In this document: positions 27,543-36,876 of the stretch, in pieces
How positions within the stretch are numbered: the stretch's first letter is position 1
Layout: each line of letters opens with the position of its first letter
Assembly (NCBI RefSeq): GCF_013607875.1
Contig: NZ_VDES01000002.1
Location: 823,638-887,637 of the forward strand
DNA length: 64,000 bases
DNA from: Blastomonas ursincola
GTDB taxonomy: Bacteria; Pseudomonadota; Alphaproteobacteria; Sphingomonadales; Sphingomonadaceae
Direction: 5' to 3'
The notes under the pieces: model-generated
Told to the model about the DNA's origin: nothing
The model's input: the letters and a program-made list of their open reading frames with translations, nothing else
The model's database searches: none
Program-made: the position numbers and the translations under genes

Positions 27543-27640
27543 CAGCCCGTTTGCGCTTTGCCTCCGTGGTGCAGCACCCTAGTTTCGCCACCGGATCGCA
27601 GGGGAGGGCCTGCGGACGGAAACGAGATGGGGAAATCGAG

Positions 27641-28156
27641 ATGAAGCTCGCCAGCCTGCGCCTTCTGGGCGTGACGATGATGGTGTCTGCGCTTGCCGCA
27701 TGCGGTGGGGAAAAGGCCGCCGACGCGCCCGCCGAGGGCGAAGCTGCCGCAGAAGCCGCGCCCGCTGCCAAGGGGCCGGTCTGGGCGGTGTCGGCCGAAG
27801 AGGGCAAGACCGTGATGTCGCTGGTCGAAGGCGCGGACAAGACGCTCGCGACACTGAAATGCGCCAATGGCAGCAAGACGGTGGAGTTCGAAGTCCCCGG
27901 CTTCGCGCGCATTCCCGAAGAGATCGCGCTGACGCTGGCCCCCGATGGCGGCGAGCCGGTGCTCAGCATCATGGTGCCCGCAGACGGTGAAGGCTTTGCC
28001 AGCGGCACCGCGCCGCTGCCGGACCATTTCAATGCCGCCTTTGCCGGCAAGCAGGTGCTGTCCTTCGGCATGAACACCATCACCGTCGACACGCCCGCCG
28101 AGGGCGAGGCCGACACGTTCGTCACCTTCTGCGCGCAAGGCGAAAGCGAAGGCTGA
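27641..28156 (+). CDS. lipoprotein of unknown function
   Basis: A 171-residue protein with a lipobox (SALAAC) after a short hydrophobic N-terminus, an Ala/Glu-rich linker, then a compact domain containing two Cys (LKCANG and VTFCAQG) that could form a disulphide. ATG 27641 was chosen because the longer frame has no signal sequence. It has the same lipoprotein-plus-two-cysteines character as the next gene but no clear sequence similarity by eye. I do not recognise the family. Confidence 0.6.
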   Translation: MKLASLRLLGVTMMVSALAACGGEKAADAPAEGEAAAEAAPAAKGPVWAVSAEEGKTVMSLVEGADKTLATLKCANGSKTVEFEVPGFARIPEEIALTLAPDGGEPVLSIMVPADGEGFASGTAPLPDHFNAAFAGKQVLSFGMNTITVDTPAEGEADTFVTFCAQGESEG

Positions 28157-28166
28157 CTCTTTCCGG

Positions 28167-28209
28167 CAGGTCCGGCCCCTGCCCGCGGGGGGCGCGGGGG
28201 CCGGACCTG
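28167..28209 (+). terminator. strong hairpin between the two lipoprotein genes
   Basis: CAGGTCCGGCCCC (28167-28179) pairs perfectly with GGGGCCGGACCTG (28197-28209), a 13-bp stem. The following bases are CGGGCTTTC, so the T-run is poor. It probably ends or attenuates the upstream transcript. Confidence 0.6.
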
Positions 28210-28232
28210 CGGGCTTTCGAGGAGAATGGACG

Positions 28233-28985
28233 ATGCGCGGACATTGGGTGATGGCGGGGCTGCTCAGCCTCGCGCTGGCGGGCTGCAGCGGAGGCGGTGC
28301 CGACGACAACGCCGACAAGGGCACGGACAAGACTGCCGATGCCGGATGCGCCGATGATGGCGAGAAGCTGAAGCTGACCGGCCTGTGCAAGGGCCGGGCG
28401 GTCAACTCCATGAACATGGACGCGAGCGCCTCGCCGGAAGCGCCCGATGGCTGCGAATGGCAGGTGATGGAAGCCGCGCTGCCCGCTGACGAGGTGCTGC
28501 TCTATCGCGGGCTGGTCTGCGGCAAGAAGGCGGCAGAAATCGAGATCGCGGGCGGGGCAGAGCGCGCCGAGGTGAAGCTGATCAAGTCGGCCATGTCGGA
28601 CGAGATGCCCGAACCGTTCACGCTCGGCTATCTCTACACCGCAGAGGGCGAGCCGGCCCAGGCGATCACCCAGCGCGCGCGTTCGGTGATCGAGGATCCG
28701 GCAGAGGCGGCCAAGTGCAATGCCCGGCCCGCGAATATCGAAGGCTGGCCCAAGGATGCGTATGTCATCGATACCGATCCCAAGGGATCGAATACCGTGG
28801 ACGGCAGCCCGGTCGCGGTGTGCGGCGATCTCGGTTATTTTGATGAAGGCTTCCGCTTCTGGCGCGCGGCGCAAGGCTATGCCTGGTTCTTCGATTTCGG
28901 CCAGGATTATGCCGAGATCGATCCCGGCTCGCTGACCATCGTCGCCAAGGATGCCCAAGGCAATTGGGGCGCGATCGGCCAATAG
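28233..28985 (+). CDS. cysteine-containing lipoprotein of unknown function
   Basis: A 250-residue protein with a lipobox (LALAGC) and a low-complexity Gly/Asp linker. The folded part contains six scattered cysteines (DAGCADD, TGLCKGR, DGCEWQ, LVCGKK, AKCNAR, AVCGDL), which suggests periplasmic disulphides. GGAG precedes the ATG. No family is recognised. The neighbours do not explain its role. Confidence 0.6.
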   Translation: MRGHWVMAGLLSLALAGCSGGGADDNADKGTDKTADAGCADDGEKLKLTGLCKGRAVNSMNMDASASPEAPDGCEWQVMEAALPADEVLLYRGLVCGKKAAEIEIAGGAERAEVKLIKSAMSDEMPEPFTLGYLYTAEGEPAQAITQRARSVIEDPAEAAKCNARPANIEGWPKDAYVIDTDPKGSNTVDGSPVAVCGDLGYFDEGFRFWRAAQGYAWFFDFGQDYAEIDPGSLTIVAKDAQGNWGAIGQ

Positions 28986-29001
28986 GGTGCGTTGAGCCAG
29001 T

Positions 29002-29031
29002 TTGGGTCCTGTGATACCATTTAGGACCCAA
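29002..29031 (+). promoter_or_regulatory. palindromic operator upstream of the AbrB/PIN toxin-antitoxin pair
   Basis: TTGGGTCCT (29002-29010) and AGGACCCAA (29023-29031) form a perfect 9-bp inverted repeat with a 12-base spacer. It ends against AGGAGG, the antitoxin ribosome-binding site. Autoregulation by the AbrB-type antitoxin is the obvious reading. Confidence 0.7.
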
Positions 29032-29041
29032 GGAGGCACGC

Positions 29042-29284
29042 ATGACCTATACGGCCAAGATCATCAAGGGCGGCAAGATCGTCATCCCGGCGGAACTGCG
29101 CCGCGAGCTCGGCTTTGCCGACGGCGACCGGCTGGTATTCGAGCGCGAGGGCAATTCGCTGGTAGTGAAGAGCCACTCGCAGGTTATTCGAGAGTTGCAG
29201 CAAGCATTCAAGGCTGCCATCAAGGAGCCGTTTACCGTCGATGATTTCTTGGCAGAACGACGGGCCGAGGCTGCCCGCGAATGA
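29042..29284 (+). CDS. AbrB/SpoVT-type antitoxin
   Basis: An 80-residue protein with an N-terminal swapped-hairpin DNA-binding domain (KIIKGGKIVIPAELRRELGFADGDRLVF) and a C-terminal tail that should wrap the toxin (EPFTVDDFLAERRAEAARE). It overlaps the PIN toxin gene by ATGA. AGGAGG lies five bases upstream. Together with the toxin it forms a VapBC-like module, probably repressing its own palindromic operator. Confidence 0.9.
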   Translation: MTYTAKIIKGGKIVIPAELRRELGFADGDRLVFEREGNSLVVKSHSQVIRELQQAFKAAIKEPFTVDDFLAERRAEAARE

Positions 29285-29661
29285 CGGTTGTCCTTGATGC
29301 ATCTGCATTGCTTACGGTGCTTCTGGTCGAGCCTGGCCGCGACAATGTCGAGCCTCACCTGATGGATGCGATCATTTCGGCGGTCAATCTCAGCGAGGTC
29401 TTTGCGCGTGCTTTGAAGGCCGGGGTTTCCTCCGATGATGCTCAATGGATACTGGAAGGTTTTGGCCTGATGACCATCTCCTTCAGCGCTGAACAAGCAA
29501 TCGAGACCGCGCTATTGCTGCCTGCCACGCGCCATCGCGGCCTATCGCTGGGTGATCGCGCGAGCCTGGCGCTGGCGCGGCGCGAAGGATTGCCGGTGCT
29601 CACCGCCGACCGGCAATGGGAAGGTCTGGATGTGGGCGTCGACATCCGCTTGATCCGTTAG
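29281..29661 (+). CDS. PIN-domain toxin (VapC-like ribonuclease)
   Basis: A 126-residue PIN nuclease. Acidic residues that should bind magnesium are Asp6 (VVLDAS), Glu39 (NLSEV), Asp92 (LGDRAS) and Asp110 (TADRQW), the complete family set. VapC toxins cleave tRNA or rRNA and are held inactive by the antitoxin encoded just upstream. The start overlaps the antitoxin stop by ATGA. There is no sign of damage. Confidence 0.9.
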   Translation: MTVVLDASALLTVLLVEPGRDNVEPHLMDAIISAVNLSEVFARALKAGVSSDDAQWILEGFGLMTISFSAEQAIETALLLPATRHRGLSLGDRASLALARREGLPVLTADRQWEGLDVGVDIRLIR

Positions 29662-29818
29662 GCCGCTTTAACGCGATATTAGCAATCGCGGCGCATCCTT
29701 TGCTCATGCGCAAAGCCATCGCCATCGCCGCCCGTCCTTCGCAGACCGATACCGCCTGGCTCGCTGTCCTGCGTTTCGTGCTCGTTTCGGGCTGTGCGAG
29801 CGCGCTTATCCTGGCCCG

Positions 29819-30574
29819 TTATCCGCTGCCTTTCTGACTCGCGAGCTTGCGCTCGATCCCCTGCCACAGCCTGGCATAGGCCTGCGCCGCCGGGCTCTTC
29901 GCATCGAATGCGCCCACCGGCAGCCGCTCCTCGGCCATCCGCTCGACCGCGCTCGCCATCGGAATGACCGGCCAGTCGGGATAGGCTTCGAGCGCCTGCT
30001 TGTGAAGCGCGCGGCGGCGGTCGACCATCACGAACACCGGCAGCATCGGCGCGTGGCGTCCCGATTTCCCGTCGAGATAATTCTGCACCTCGGCAAAGGC
30101 GCGCTGCGACAGCGGCGAGGGGATGATCGGCACGATCACCAGATCGGCCGCGCGCAGTACCTGATCGGAGGTCTCGCTCAGTCCCGGGGGGCAATCGAGC
30201 ACGATCCGGTCATAATGCTTGCCTAGCCCCTCGATCAGCTTCTTGAGGCGCTTGGCCTTGCCGATCTCGAACAGCATGCGGTCGAGCCCGCGCAGCGAAT
30301 GGTCGGCGGCGAGCAGGTCGAGCCCCGGAATGCGCGAAGGGCGCACCAGCTTTTCGGGCGAGACATCGCGCGCGAAGATCGATCGCGCCTCGTCCTTCAC
30401 CGCGTGATCGTCGCCGATCAGATGGCTCGCCGCGCCCTGCGGGTCGAGGTCCCACAAGAGGGTGCGGCGCGAGGAGAGGACCGCAGAGCACCAGGCGAGA
30501 TTGACCGCGCTGGTCGTCTTGCCCACGCCGCCCTTCAGATTGTAGACGGCCACGCTGTGCATCCGGTCCCCCAT
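29819..30574 (-). CDS. ParA/MinD-family ATPase, orphan
   Basis: A 251-residue deviant Walker ATPase. The P-loop KGGVGKT is at residues 14-20, Walker A' is LLWDLDPQGAASHL, and RIVLDCPPGLSET is the Walker B strand. No ParB or parS-like repeat is nearby, so it is not the chromosomal partition pair. It probably positions some other cargo or regulates a membrane process. ATG 30574 has GGGAGG six bases upstream; the longer frame was rejected. Confidence 0.85.
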   Translation of the reverse strand: MGDRMHSVAVYNLKGGVGKTTSAVNLAWCSAVLSSRRTLLWDLDPQGAASHLIGDDHAVKDEARSIFARDVSPEKLVRPSRIPGLDLLAADHSLRGLDRMLFEIGKAKRLKKLIEGLGKHYDRIVLDCPPGLSETSDQVLRAADLVIVPIIPSPLSQRAFAEVQNYLDGKSGRHAPMLPVFVMVDRRRALHKQALEAYPDWPVIPMASAVERMAEERLPVGAFDAKSPAAQAYARLWQGIERKLASQKGSG

Positions 30575-30590
30575 ATCAGCCTCCCTGCTG

Positions 30591-31622
30591 CTATGCCCCG
30601 CTAGTGGCTGGCGCGGCGGCAACAGGCGCGTTCGGGCTAGCGGTGGATTGTGTCGCCGGTGTTGCAGTCCGGTTCAGGCCGGTCTTTTCCAGCCAGGCGC
30701 GGAAATCGGTGACGGTGCGCTTCGGGTCCTCCTCCATGGGAATATGACCCAGATCGTCATAGGTGACGAGCGTGTCGTTGGGCAGCTGGCGCGCAAACCA
30801 GGTGGCATTGGCAAGCGGGATCAGCGTGTCCTTCTTCCCCCATACGATCAGCGACGGCATGGTCAGGCCGGCAAACTCGACCGCATCGGCCGGCTTGCGC
30901 GGAAAATCGCCCCGCGCGACGGTCGCCTCGCGATTGCCGGGATGGCGCAGCAGCTTCCAGTAGAGATCGACCATTTCGGGCGTCACCTTGCTGGGATCGC
31001 CGACGCTCTGCTGAAGGCTCTGCTCGATGATGCTGCGCGGGGTGAAGATCTTCATGATCGGACGCACCGCTGCACTTTGCGCCAGGCGAAAGCCGATCGG
31101 GATCTTTGTCGGCTTGGCTTCGGGAGCCCCTGAACTGTCGACAAGCACCAGTCCCGCAACCCGCTGCGGATATTTGAGCGCGATATTCCAGGCGACCCAT
31201 CCGCCCATCGAGTTGCCCGCCACGATATAGCGGTTGATGCCGAGCGCGTTCATCACTTCGGCCCCGGTGTCGCGGAACGCCTCGGTGCTGTAATCGCCCT
31301 TGATCTGCGCACCGGTTAGGCCATGGCCGGGCTGATCGTAGCGCACGACGCGATAGTCCTTCTTCAGGTCATCGACCCAGCCCTGCCAGGTGTGCAGCGA
31401 CGCATTCGAGCCATGGATCAGCAGAATCGCGGGCGCATCGCGCGGACCTTCATCGCGCACATGTACGCTCTGACCATTGGGCAGCTCGATGAAGCGCGAG
31501 GGCGGCCTGCCATATTGGGCTTGCAACTCGCTCGGCTCGATATCGGGTGCATAGCCCCAGATGCCGAGCCCGACGATCGCCAAGACCAGCAGAATGAACA
31601 GCCATTTCAGGAATTTGAGCAT
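30591..31622 (-). CDS. membrane-anchored alpha/beta hydrolase
   Basis: A 343-residue hydrolase with one N-terminal membrane helix (residues 3-23). The fold markers are LLIHGSNASLHTW (oxyanion region), the nucleophile elbow GNSMGGW (Ser138), a late Asp in WGKKDTLIPLAN and a His in DDLGHIPMEEDP. The C-terminal tail is Ala/Thr/Pro-rich. ATG 31622 gives a clean membrane anchor; the frame extends 47 residues further without one. The substrate is unknown; esters or C-C bonds are typical of the family. Confidence 0.85.
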   Translation of the reverse strand: MLKFLKWLFILLVLAIVGLGIWGYAPDIEPSELQAQYGRPPSRFIELPNGQSVHVRDEGPRDAPAILLIHGSNASLHTWQGWVDDLKKDYRVVRYDQPGHGLTGAQIKGDYSTEAFRDTGAEVMNALGINRYIVAGNSMGGWVAWNIALKYPQRVAGLVLVDSSGAPEAKPTKIPIGFRLAQSAAVRPIMKIFTPRSIIEQSLQQSVGDPSKVTPEMVDLYWKLLRHPGNREATVARGDFPRKPADAVEFAGLTMPSLIVWGKKDTLIPLANATWFARQLPNDTLVTYDDLGHIPMEEDPKRTVTDFRAWLEKTGLNRTATPATQSTASPNAPVAAAPATSGA

Positions 31623-31878
31623 CCCGCCTTCGTCTCCACCTTGCCTTGCCCGGTCCGTTTGTTTTGTCCGGCATGCCATTACTGCATCACCTGACCGCGC
31701 CCGCAAGCAAAATCCCTTGATCGCGTGCGTCGGTCTCGCCCCGGCTTGTTGCAGATTTATCACGCGACCCGAAATTGCACCGTATGCGCAATTGCATGTT
31801 GCAGATGATAACGCCTCGCATTAAGCGCCGGTTCAGGTACGGCTGCGACCGGAAATGCTGTTTGTGGAGATGTTTGAG

Positions 31879-34206
31879 ATGGTGATGCCCGGAAGCTGGC
31901 GCTGGTCTGCCGGAGCGAGCTTTGCAGCCCTGATGATGTCAGGCCTTGCGCCCACTGCCCAGGCTGAGGCCGTCAAGGCAGATGTGGCTCCCGCTGCTGC
32001 TGCTGCTGCAGGTGTAGCAGGCGATGCGGAGGCCGAGGCACCGGGTGGGTCGCGTACCGACATCGTCGTGGTGGGCGATGCCATCAAGGCGGACGAGATT
32101 GCCGGATCATCCGCGATCGTCACCGATGTCGACCTCAAGCGCTCGCGCGTATTCAACGTCAACGACGCTCTTCGCCAGGTCGCCGGGCTGTTTCCGCGCG
32201 ACGAGGAAGGCGCGGGCGCGCGTCCCAATATCGGCATTCGCGGGCTCAACCCGATTCGTTCGACCAAAGTGCTGCTGCTGGAGGACGGTGTCCCCCTGGG
32301 CTTTGCGCCTTATGGCGACAATGCCGCCTATTATCACCCGCCGATCGAACGTTTCACCGCGGTCGAGGTGCTCAAGGGCGCCGCGCAGATCCGCTTTGGC
32401 CCGCAGACGATCGGCGGCGCGGTCAACTATATCACGCCGGTGGCGCCCGACGATCTGACGGCGCGCTTTACCGGCAGCCTTGGCAACCGCGACACGCTGA
32501 ACCTCGACGCGATGGTCGGCGGCCCGGCGCTGGGCGGCAAGCTGCTGCTCCATGTCAACCACAAGCGCACCGATGGCAATCGCGACAACCAGGCGCTGCG
32601 CTTCACTGACATCTTCCTGAAGGGCGAGTGGGAACTCGGGCCCGATCATGGCATCACGCTCAAGGTCTCGCGTTTCGAGGAAGACAGCCAGGTCAGCTAT
32701 TCGGGCCTGACGCGCGCCGAATTCGCCGCCGATCCGCGCGGCAACGTCTTCGTTAACGACGATTTCCAGACCGAACGCTGGAACGCCACGCTGGCGCATC
32801 GCTGGTCGATCTCGGAAGCCGCGACGCTGCGCACCACAGCCTATTACCATTATTTCACGCGCGACTGGTGGCGCCAGTCGTCGAATAGCGGCCAGCGTCC
32901 GAACGATTCGAGCGACCCGACCTGTGGAGGCCTAGCCAATCTGCTGACGACCTGCGGCAACGAGGGCCGTCTGCGCGATTATGATACCTATGGCATCGAG
33001 AGCCGCCTGGAACTCGATCATGACGCGCTCGGCTTCGGCGGATCGACCGAGATCGGCATCCGCTATCATGAAGAGCGCCAGCGTCGCCGCCAGTGGAACG
33101 GCGATACGCCCAATGCCCGCACACCGGGCACCAGCGTCAACGCGGGTGTTCGCGAGAATAACGAGCGCGATGCGACGGCCTTTTCAGCATTCATCCAGTC
33201 ACGGCTGGAGTTCGGCAAGTTTGCGATCATCCCCGGCCTTCGCGGCGAGTTCATCGATTTCGAGCGGCGCAACCTGCCTATCTCGGTGCTGGTGGGCGGT
33301 CGACCGACGGGGGCGGTGACCGCTCCCACCGCCGCTTCGCAAAGCCTCGACAAGCTGCTCCCCGGCCTTGGCGCGACCTGGGAAATCGCACCCGATGTCA
33401 CGCTCTATGGCGGCGTCCATCGCGGCTTCGCTCCGCCGCGGGTCGAGGACATCATCACCGCGGCGGGCGGCACGGTCGATCTCGATCCGGAGCTCAGCTG
33501 GAACTGGGAAGCCGGTATCCGCGGCAATATCGTCAAGGGCGTGCGCGGCGATGCGACGTTCTTCGTCATGGAGTTCGACAATCAGATCGTCGCGCAATCG
33601 GTGGCAGGTGGGGTCGGTGCGACGCTGACCTCTGCCGGGCGCACGTTGCACCGGGGCGGTGAGCTGTCGCTCTCGCTTTCCTCGCGCGAGGCGGGTTGGA
33701 CGGGAGCCGACACCGATGTGTTCGCGCGCATGGCCGCGACCTGGGTCGCCAATGCGCGCTACAAGAGCACGCGTATCGCCACCGCGCCCTGTTTCGACGG
33801 CGCGACCACCGGCACGCCGGTGCTGACCGGCAGCGGCCCGGTGCCTTGCGGTGTCGCGCGCAATATCGAGGGCAACCGTCTGCCCTATGCGCCCGAATGG
33901 CTGTTCAACGCAGCAGTCGGCATCGAGCATCGCGGCTTTACCGGCCAGGTCGAGCTGGTCAGCCAGTCATCGATGTTCGCCGATGACGTGAACCTCGTGC
34001 CCGTCACGCCCGATGGCCAGCGTGGTCGTATCAACGGCTGGACTCAGGTGAATGCCGCCGTGTCCTACGGTCCGCCCCAGGGCAATTGGGAGGTTTTCCT
34101 CTCCGCACGCAATCTGTTCGACCGGCTGTACATCATCGACCGGGCACGCGGCGTGCTGCCCGGCCAGCCATTCATGATCCAGGCAGGGTTTACCGTCCGC
34201 ATGTGA
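31879..34206 (+). CDS. TonB-dependent outer-membrane receptor, FecA-like
   Basis: A 775-residue receptor. After a signal peptide ending near PTAQA and an Ala-rich linker comes a TonB box-like DIVVVGD. The plug domain follows (VNDALRQVAGLFPRDEEG, IGIRGLNPIRS, VLKGAAQIRFGPQTIGGAVNY), then the beta barrel. The final strand ends in Met rather than Phe or Trp (MIQAGFTVRM). The plug wording resembles FecA-type siderophore or citrate-iron receptors, so ferric-chelate uptake is likely. ATG 31879 has GGAG nine bases upstream; the frame opens at 31855. No sigma/anti-sigma pair is adjacent. Confidence 0.9.
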   Translation: MVMPGSWRWSAGASFAALMMSGLAPTAQAEAVKADVAPAAAAAAGVAGDAEAEAPGGSRTDIVVVGDAIKADEIAGSSAIVTDVDLKRSRVFNVNDALRQVAGLFPRDEEGAGARPNIGIRGLNPIRSTKVLLLEDGVPLGFAPYGDNAAYYHPPIERFTAVEVLKGAAQIRFGPQTIGGAVNYITPVAPDDLTARFTGSLGNRDTLNLDAMVGGPALGGKLLLHVNHKRTDGNRDNQALRFTDIFLKGEWELGPDHGITLKVSRFEEDSQVSYSGLTRAEFAADPRGNVFVNDDFQTERWNATLAHRWSISEAATLRTTAYYHYFTRDWWRQSSNSGQRPNDSSDPTCGGLANLLTTCGNEGRLRDYDTYGIESRLELDHDALGFGGSTEIGIRYHEERQRRRQWNGDTPNARTPGTSVNAGVRENNERDATAFSAFIQSRLEFGKFAIIPGLRGEFIDFERRNLPISVLVGGRPTGAVTAPTAASQSLDKLLPGLGATWEIAPDVTLYGGVHRGFAPPRVEDIITAAGGTVDLDPELSWNWEAGIRGNIVKGVRGDATFFVMEFDNQIVAQSVAGGVGATLTSAGRTLHRGGELSLSLSSREAGWTGADTDVFARMAATWVANARYKSTRIATAPCFDGATTGTPVLTGSGPVPCGVARNIEGNRLPYAPEWLFNAAVGIEHRGFTGQVELVSQSSMFADDVNLVPVTPDGQRGRINGWTQVNAAVSYGPPQGNWEVFLSARNLFDRLYIIDRARGVLPGQPFMIQAGFTVRM

Positions 34207-34212
34207 TCCAGG

Positions 34213-34240
34213 CCGCTCCCGCCGTCATTGGCGGGAGCGG
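34213..34240. terminator. bidirectional hairpin between the receptor and the stress-protein gene
   Basis: CCGCTCCCGCC (34213-34223) pairs with GGCGGGAGCGG (34230-34240) around the loop GTCATT, between two convergent genes. There is no T-run, but the 11-bp GC stem is strong. Confidence 0.55.
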
Positions 34241-34252
34241 TGGCGGCCCGGC

Positions 34253-35071
34253 TCAATGCGCCAGCAGCAGCGGGATGTTCGAATCCTTGAGGAAATAGCG
34301 CGTCACGCCGCCGAGCAGCACCTCGCGCAAGCGGCTGTGGCCGAACGCGCCCATCACCAGCAGGTCCGCACCGATCTCGCCGGCGACATTCTCGATGATC
34401 TCCTCGATCGACATGAGGCCGCGCTCGCGCTCGATCAACTCGCTGCACACGCCGTGGCGCGAAAGATACTCGCACGCCTCGGTCGAGGGGAATCCGCCCG
34501 CCTTTTTCGGCTCGACCACCGTCACCAGATGCACCGAGCCTGCGTTCTTGAGCAGCGGCAGCGCCTGGCGCACCGCATTGGCCGCTTCGTGGCTGCCGTC
34601 CCAGGCGATGAGGATCTTGCCGCCGGTATAAAGCGACTTGAGCGTGGTCGGCACGGCCAGCACCGGGCAGCGAGTCTCGACCGCAACATCGGCAATCGAC
34701 AGCAGCGGGTGCGGACGCACGTTGCGCTCGGCATTGTCGAGCGACAGCACGATGACATCGGCGAGCCGTGAGGCGCTGATCACTGCCTGGGTGACGTCGC
34801 CGTCATAGGCGGTCCAGTCCCAGGGCAGACCCTCGATGCTCATCTGTGCCTCGACCAGCGCGCGCAGCTTGTCCTCGTCGGCGCGAAGCTGTTCGAGCAT
34901 GGCAGCGGGCACATAGCTGCCGCCCATCGGGTCCATCACGATGAAACCCGAAAGCGGCGTTGCCTGCAGGAAGGTGATATGCCCGTTCTGCGCACGGGCG
35001 AGATCGAGTGCCACCTGCAGACGGGATTCGAATGCCTTGCCGCCATCGGCATAAACCAGAATGGATTTCAT
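34253..35071 (-). CDS. universal stress protein with two Usp domains
   Basis: A 272-residue tandem Usp protein. The first domain starts MKSILVYADGGKAFESRLQVAL; the second starts ILIAWDGSHEAANAVRQALPLL. The second domain has the ATP-binding signature GAFGHSRLREVLLGGVT (G-x2-G-x9-G-T type), so it probably binds ATP. Usp proteins accumulate under starvation and oxidative stress. ATG 35071 was chosen over the longer frame because the strand MKSILVY is the normal start. Confidence 0.92.
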   Translation of the reverse strand: MKSILVYADGGKAFESRLQVALDLARAQNGHITFLQATPLSGFIVMDPMGGSYVPAAMLEQLRADEDKLRALVEAQMSIEGLPWDWTAYDGDVTQAVISASRLADVIVLSLDNAERNVRPHPLLSIADVAVETRCPVLAVPTTLKSLYTGGKILIAWDGSHEAANAVRQALPLLKNAGSVHLVTVVEPKKAGGFPSTEACEYLSRHGVCSELIERERGLMSIEEIIENVAGEIGADLLVMGAFGHSRLREVLLGGVTRYFLKDSNIPLLLAH

Positions 35072-35254
35072 CACGCTCTCTCCTCTTTTGACGTAACCAA
35101 ATTGCGCAGGAAGCGGACCCAAGTGCATTGATTCAAATCAAGCGGTGCTGGAAAAAGCCGGGTCGGGGCGCTAGGCGGAGACGGGACGCTCGAATCATCC
35201 GAGGTGGCCGTCCGGCTGCCGATCCAAGACCCTTTTGACTGGGAGACATCCGTC

Positions 35255-35962
35255 ATGCAGAAAATCTATCCCGACGCCGCATCCGCTCTGGAAGGTCTGC
35301 TGTTCGACGGGATGCATATCTGCGCGGGCGGCTTCGGCCTGTGCGGCATTCCCGAACGCCTGATCGACGCGATCCGCGACGCGGGCACCAAGGACCTCAC
35401 CATTGCCTCGAACAATGCCGGGATCGACGGTGAAGGGCTGGGCAAGCTGCTGCGCACGCGCCAGGTGAAGAAGATGATCTCCAGCTATGTCGGCGAGAAC
35501 AAGGAGTTCGAACGGCAGTATCTGGCAGGCGAGCTCGAGGTGGAATTCTGCCCCCAGGGCACGCTCGCCGAACGCTGCCGCGCGGGCGGTGCGGGCATTC
35601 CCGGCTTCTACACCAAGACCGGCGTCGGCACCCAGGTCGCCGAGGGCAAGGAGCACAAGGATTTCGACGGCCAGACCTATATCCTGGAGCGCGGCATCTA
35701 TGCCGATCTGTGCATCATCAAGGGCTGGAAGGCGGACAAGTCGGGCAACCTGATCTTCCGCAAGACAGCGCGCAACTTCAACCAGCCGATGGCGACCGCG
35801 GGCAAGATCTGCGTCGCCGAGGTCGAGGAAATCGTCGAGACCGGCAGCCTCGATCCCGATGCCATCCATCTGCCCGGCATTTATGTGAAGCGCCTGATCT
35901 GCGGCGCGCCGTACGACAAGAAGATCGAATTCCGCACCGTCCGCGAGCGGACTGCGGCGTGA
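35255..35962 (+). CDS. scoA: 3-oxoacid CoA-transferase subunit A
   Basis: A 235-residue alpha subunit of succinyl-CoA:3-ketoacid CoA transferase, which activates acetoacetate with CoA from succinyl-CoA. Motifs are GGFGLCGIPE near the N-terminus, NNAGIDGEGLG, and PGFYTKTGVGT in the middle. GGGAGA lies ahead of ATG 35255; an upstream in-frame ATG at 35204 would add 17 atypical residues. Subunit B is two genes downstream. Confidence 0.94.
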   Translation: MQKIYPDAASALEGLLFDGMHICAGGFGLCGIPERLIDAIRDAGTKDLTIASNNAGIDGEGLGKLLRTRQVKKMISSYVGENKEFERQYLAGELEVEFCPQGTLAERCRAGGAGIPGFYTKTGVGTQVAEGKEHKDFDGQTYILERGIYADLCIIKGWKADKSGNLIFRKTARNFNQPMATAGKICVAEVEEIVETGSLDPDAIHLPGIYVKRLICGAPYDKKIEFRTVRERTAA

Positions 35963-36876
35963 TGCGGCAATCGACCATCGGCGCTGGCAGGGCCGGTGCA
36001 GCGCTAGCCGCGCTGGCGCTGTCCGCCTGCACCACGACGGTCGTCGAAGCGCCCGCTGCGCCGCCGCCGCCAGCACCGGCTCCGGCATCCGCTGAGACCG
36101 CCATGGTCCCGACCGTCCCGATGGGCCAGCAATGGCTCTATGGCTCGGCCGAAGGCGCGATTGCGGTCCGCCAGACTTATGGCGGGCTCACCGCCTATGC
36201 GCTCGCCAAGGCCAAAGCGCGGCCCGCCGACAGCGTCATCATCGACGAGGCGACCGGCAAGCCCTTCGCGTGCGGCAACAAGCCGCTCGCCGCAGTGTTC
36301 GATGCCGACGAGACGCTGATCTGGAATATCGGCCCGATGCGCTGGTTCGCGCTGACCGGCAAGGAATTCGACGCCAAGACCTGGGACCAGTGGGAAAAGA
36401 CGGGCACGGGCAAGGCCGTCGCCATGCCCGGCGCGGTCGAGGCGATGCAGGCGCTGCGTGCGGCGGGTATCACGCCGATCGCCAACACCAACCGTTCTTC
36501 CGCGAATGCAGCTGGCAGCGAACAGACGCTCGCCGCCGCCGGGCTCGGCACCTTCAAGCATGGCGACACGCTGTTCCTGATGGGCGACGATGCCACGGGA
36601 TCGAGCAAGGACCAACGCCGCGCGACCATCGCCGCGCGCTGGTGCGTGATCGCGATGGCGGGCGATCAGCTCGGCGATTTCCGCAATGGCTTCAACAAGC
36701 CCGAACTGCCGCCGCTGCAACGCCGCGCGCTCGCCATGGCCGCGCCCTATGACAAGCTGTGGGGCCAGGGCTGGTTCCTGTTCGCCAACCCGGTCTACGG
36801 CCCTTCGATCCGGGGCGGCTATGACGACATCTTCCCGCCGGAAACGCACTGGCAACCCAATCAAGGAGCTGAATAA
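35962..36876 (+). CDS. HAD-family acid phosphatase lipoprotein, e(P4)-like
   Basis: A 304-residue protein with a lipobox (LALSAC, Cys23), a Pro/Ala-rich linker and a HAD phosphatase domain. The first motif is [12 protein letters not shown] with Asp114 and Asp116, and further motifs lie at ANTNRSS and MAGDQLGDF. The e(P4) family dephosphorylates nucleotides such as NMN at the outer membrane. It sits exactly between the two CoA-transferase subunit genes: ATG overlaps the scoA stop (TGATG) and its TAA touches the scoB ATG, so all three are translated together. Biochemical linkage to CoA transfer is not obvious. Confidence 0.85.
   Translation: MRQSTIGAGRAGAALAALALSACTTTVVEAPAAPPPPAPAPASAETAMVPTVPMGQQWLYGSAEGAIAVRQTYGGLTAYALAKAKARPADSVIIDEATGKPFACGNKPLAAVFDADETLIWNIGPMRWFALTGKEFDAKTWDQWEKTGTGKAVAMPGAVEAMQALRAAGITPIANTNRSSANAAGSEQTLAAAGLGTFKHGDTLFLMGDDATGSSKDQRRATIAARWCVIAMAGDQLGDFRNGFNKPELPPLQRRALAMAAPYDKLWGQGWFLFANPVYGPSIRGGYDDIFPPETHWQPNQGAE

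Noticed and set aside
29706..29837. Possible 43-residue membrane peptide (starts MRKAIAIAARPS)
   Set aside because: The hydrophobic segment is plausible, but no ribosome-binding site is clear and the 3' end overlaps the convergent ParA-like gene. Support is too weak to list.
31787..31824. Possible Fur-type iron box upstream of the TonB receptor gene
   Set aside because: TTGC and GATAAC words are present but do not form a convincing Fur or RirA palindrome by eye; a matrix scan would be needed.
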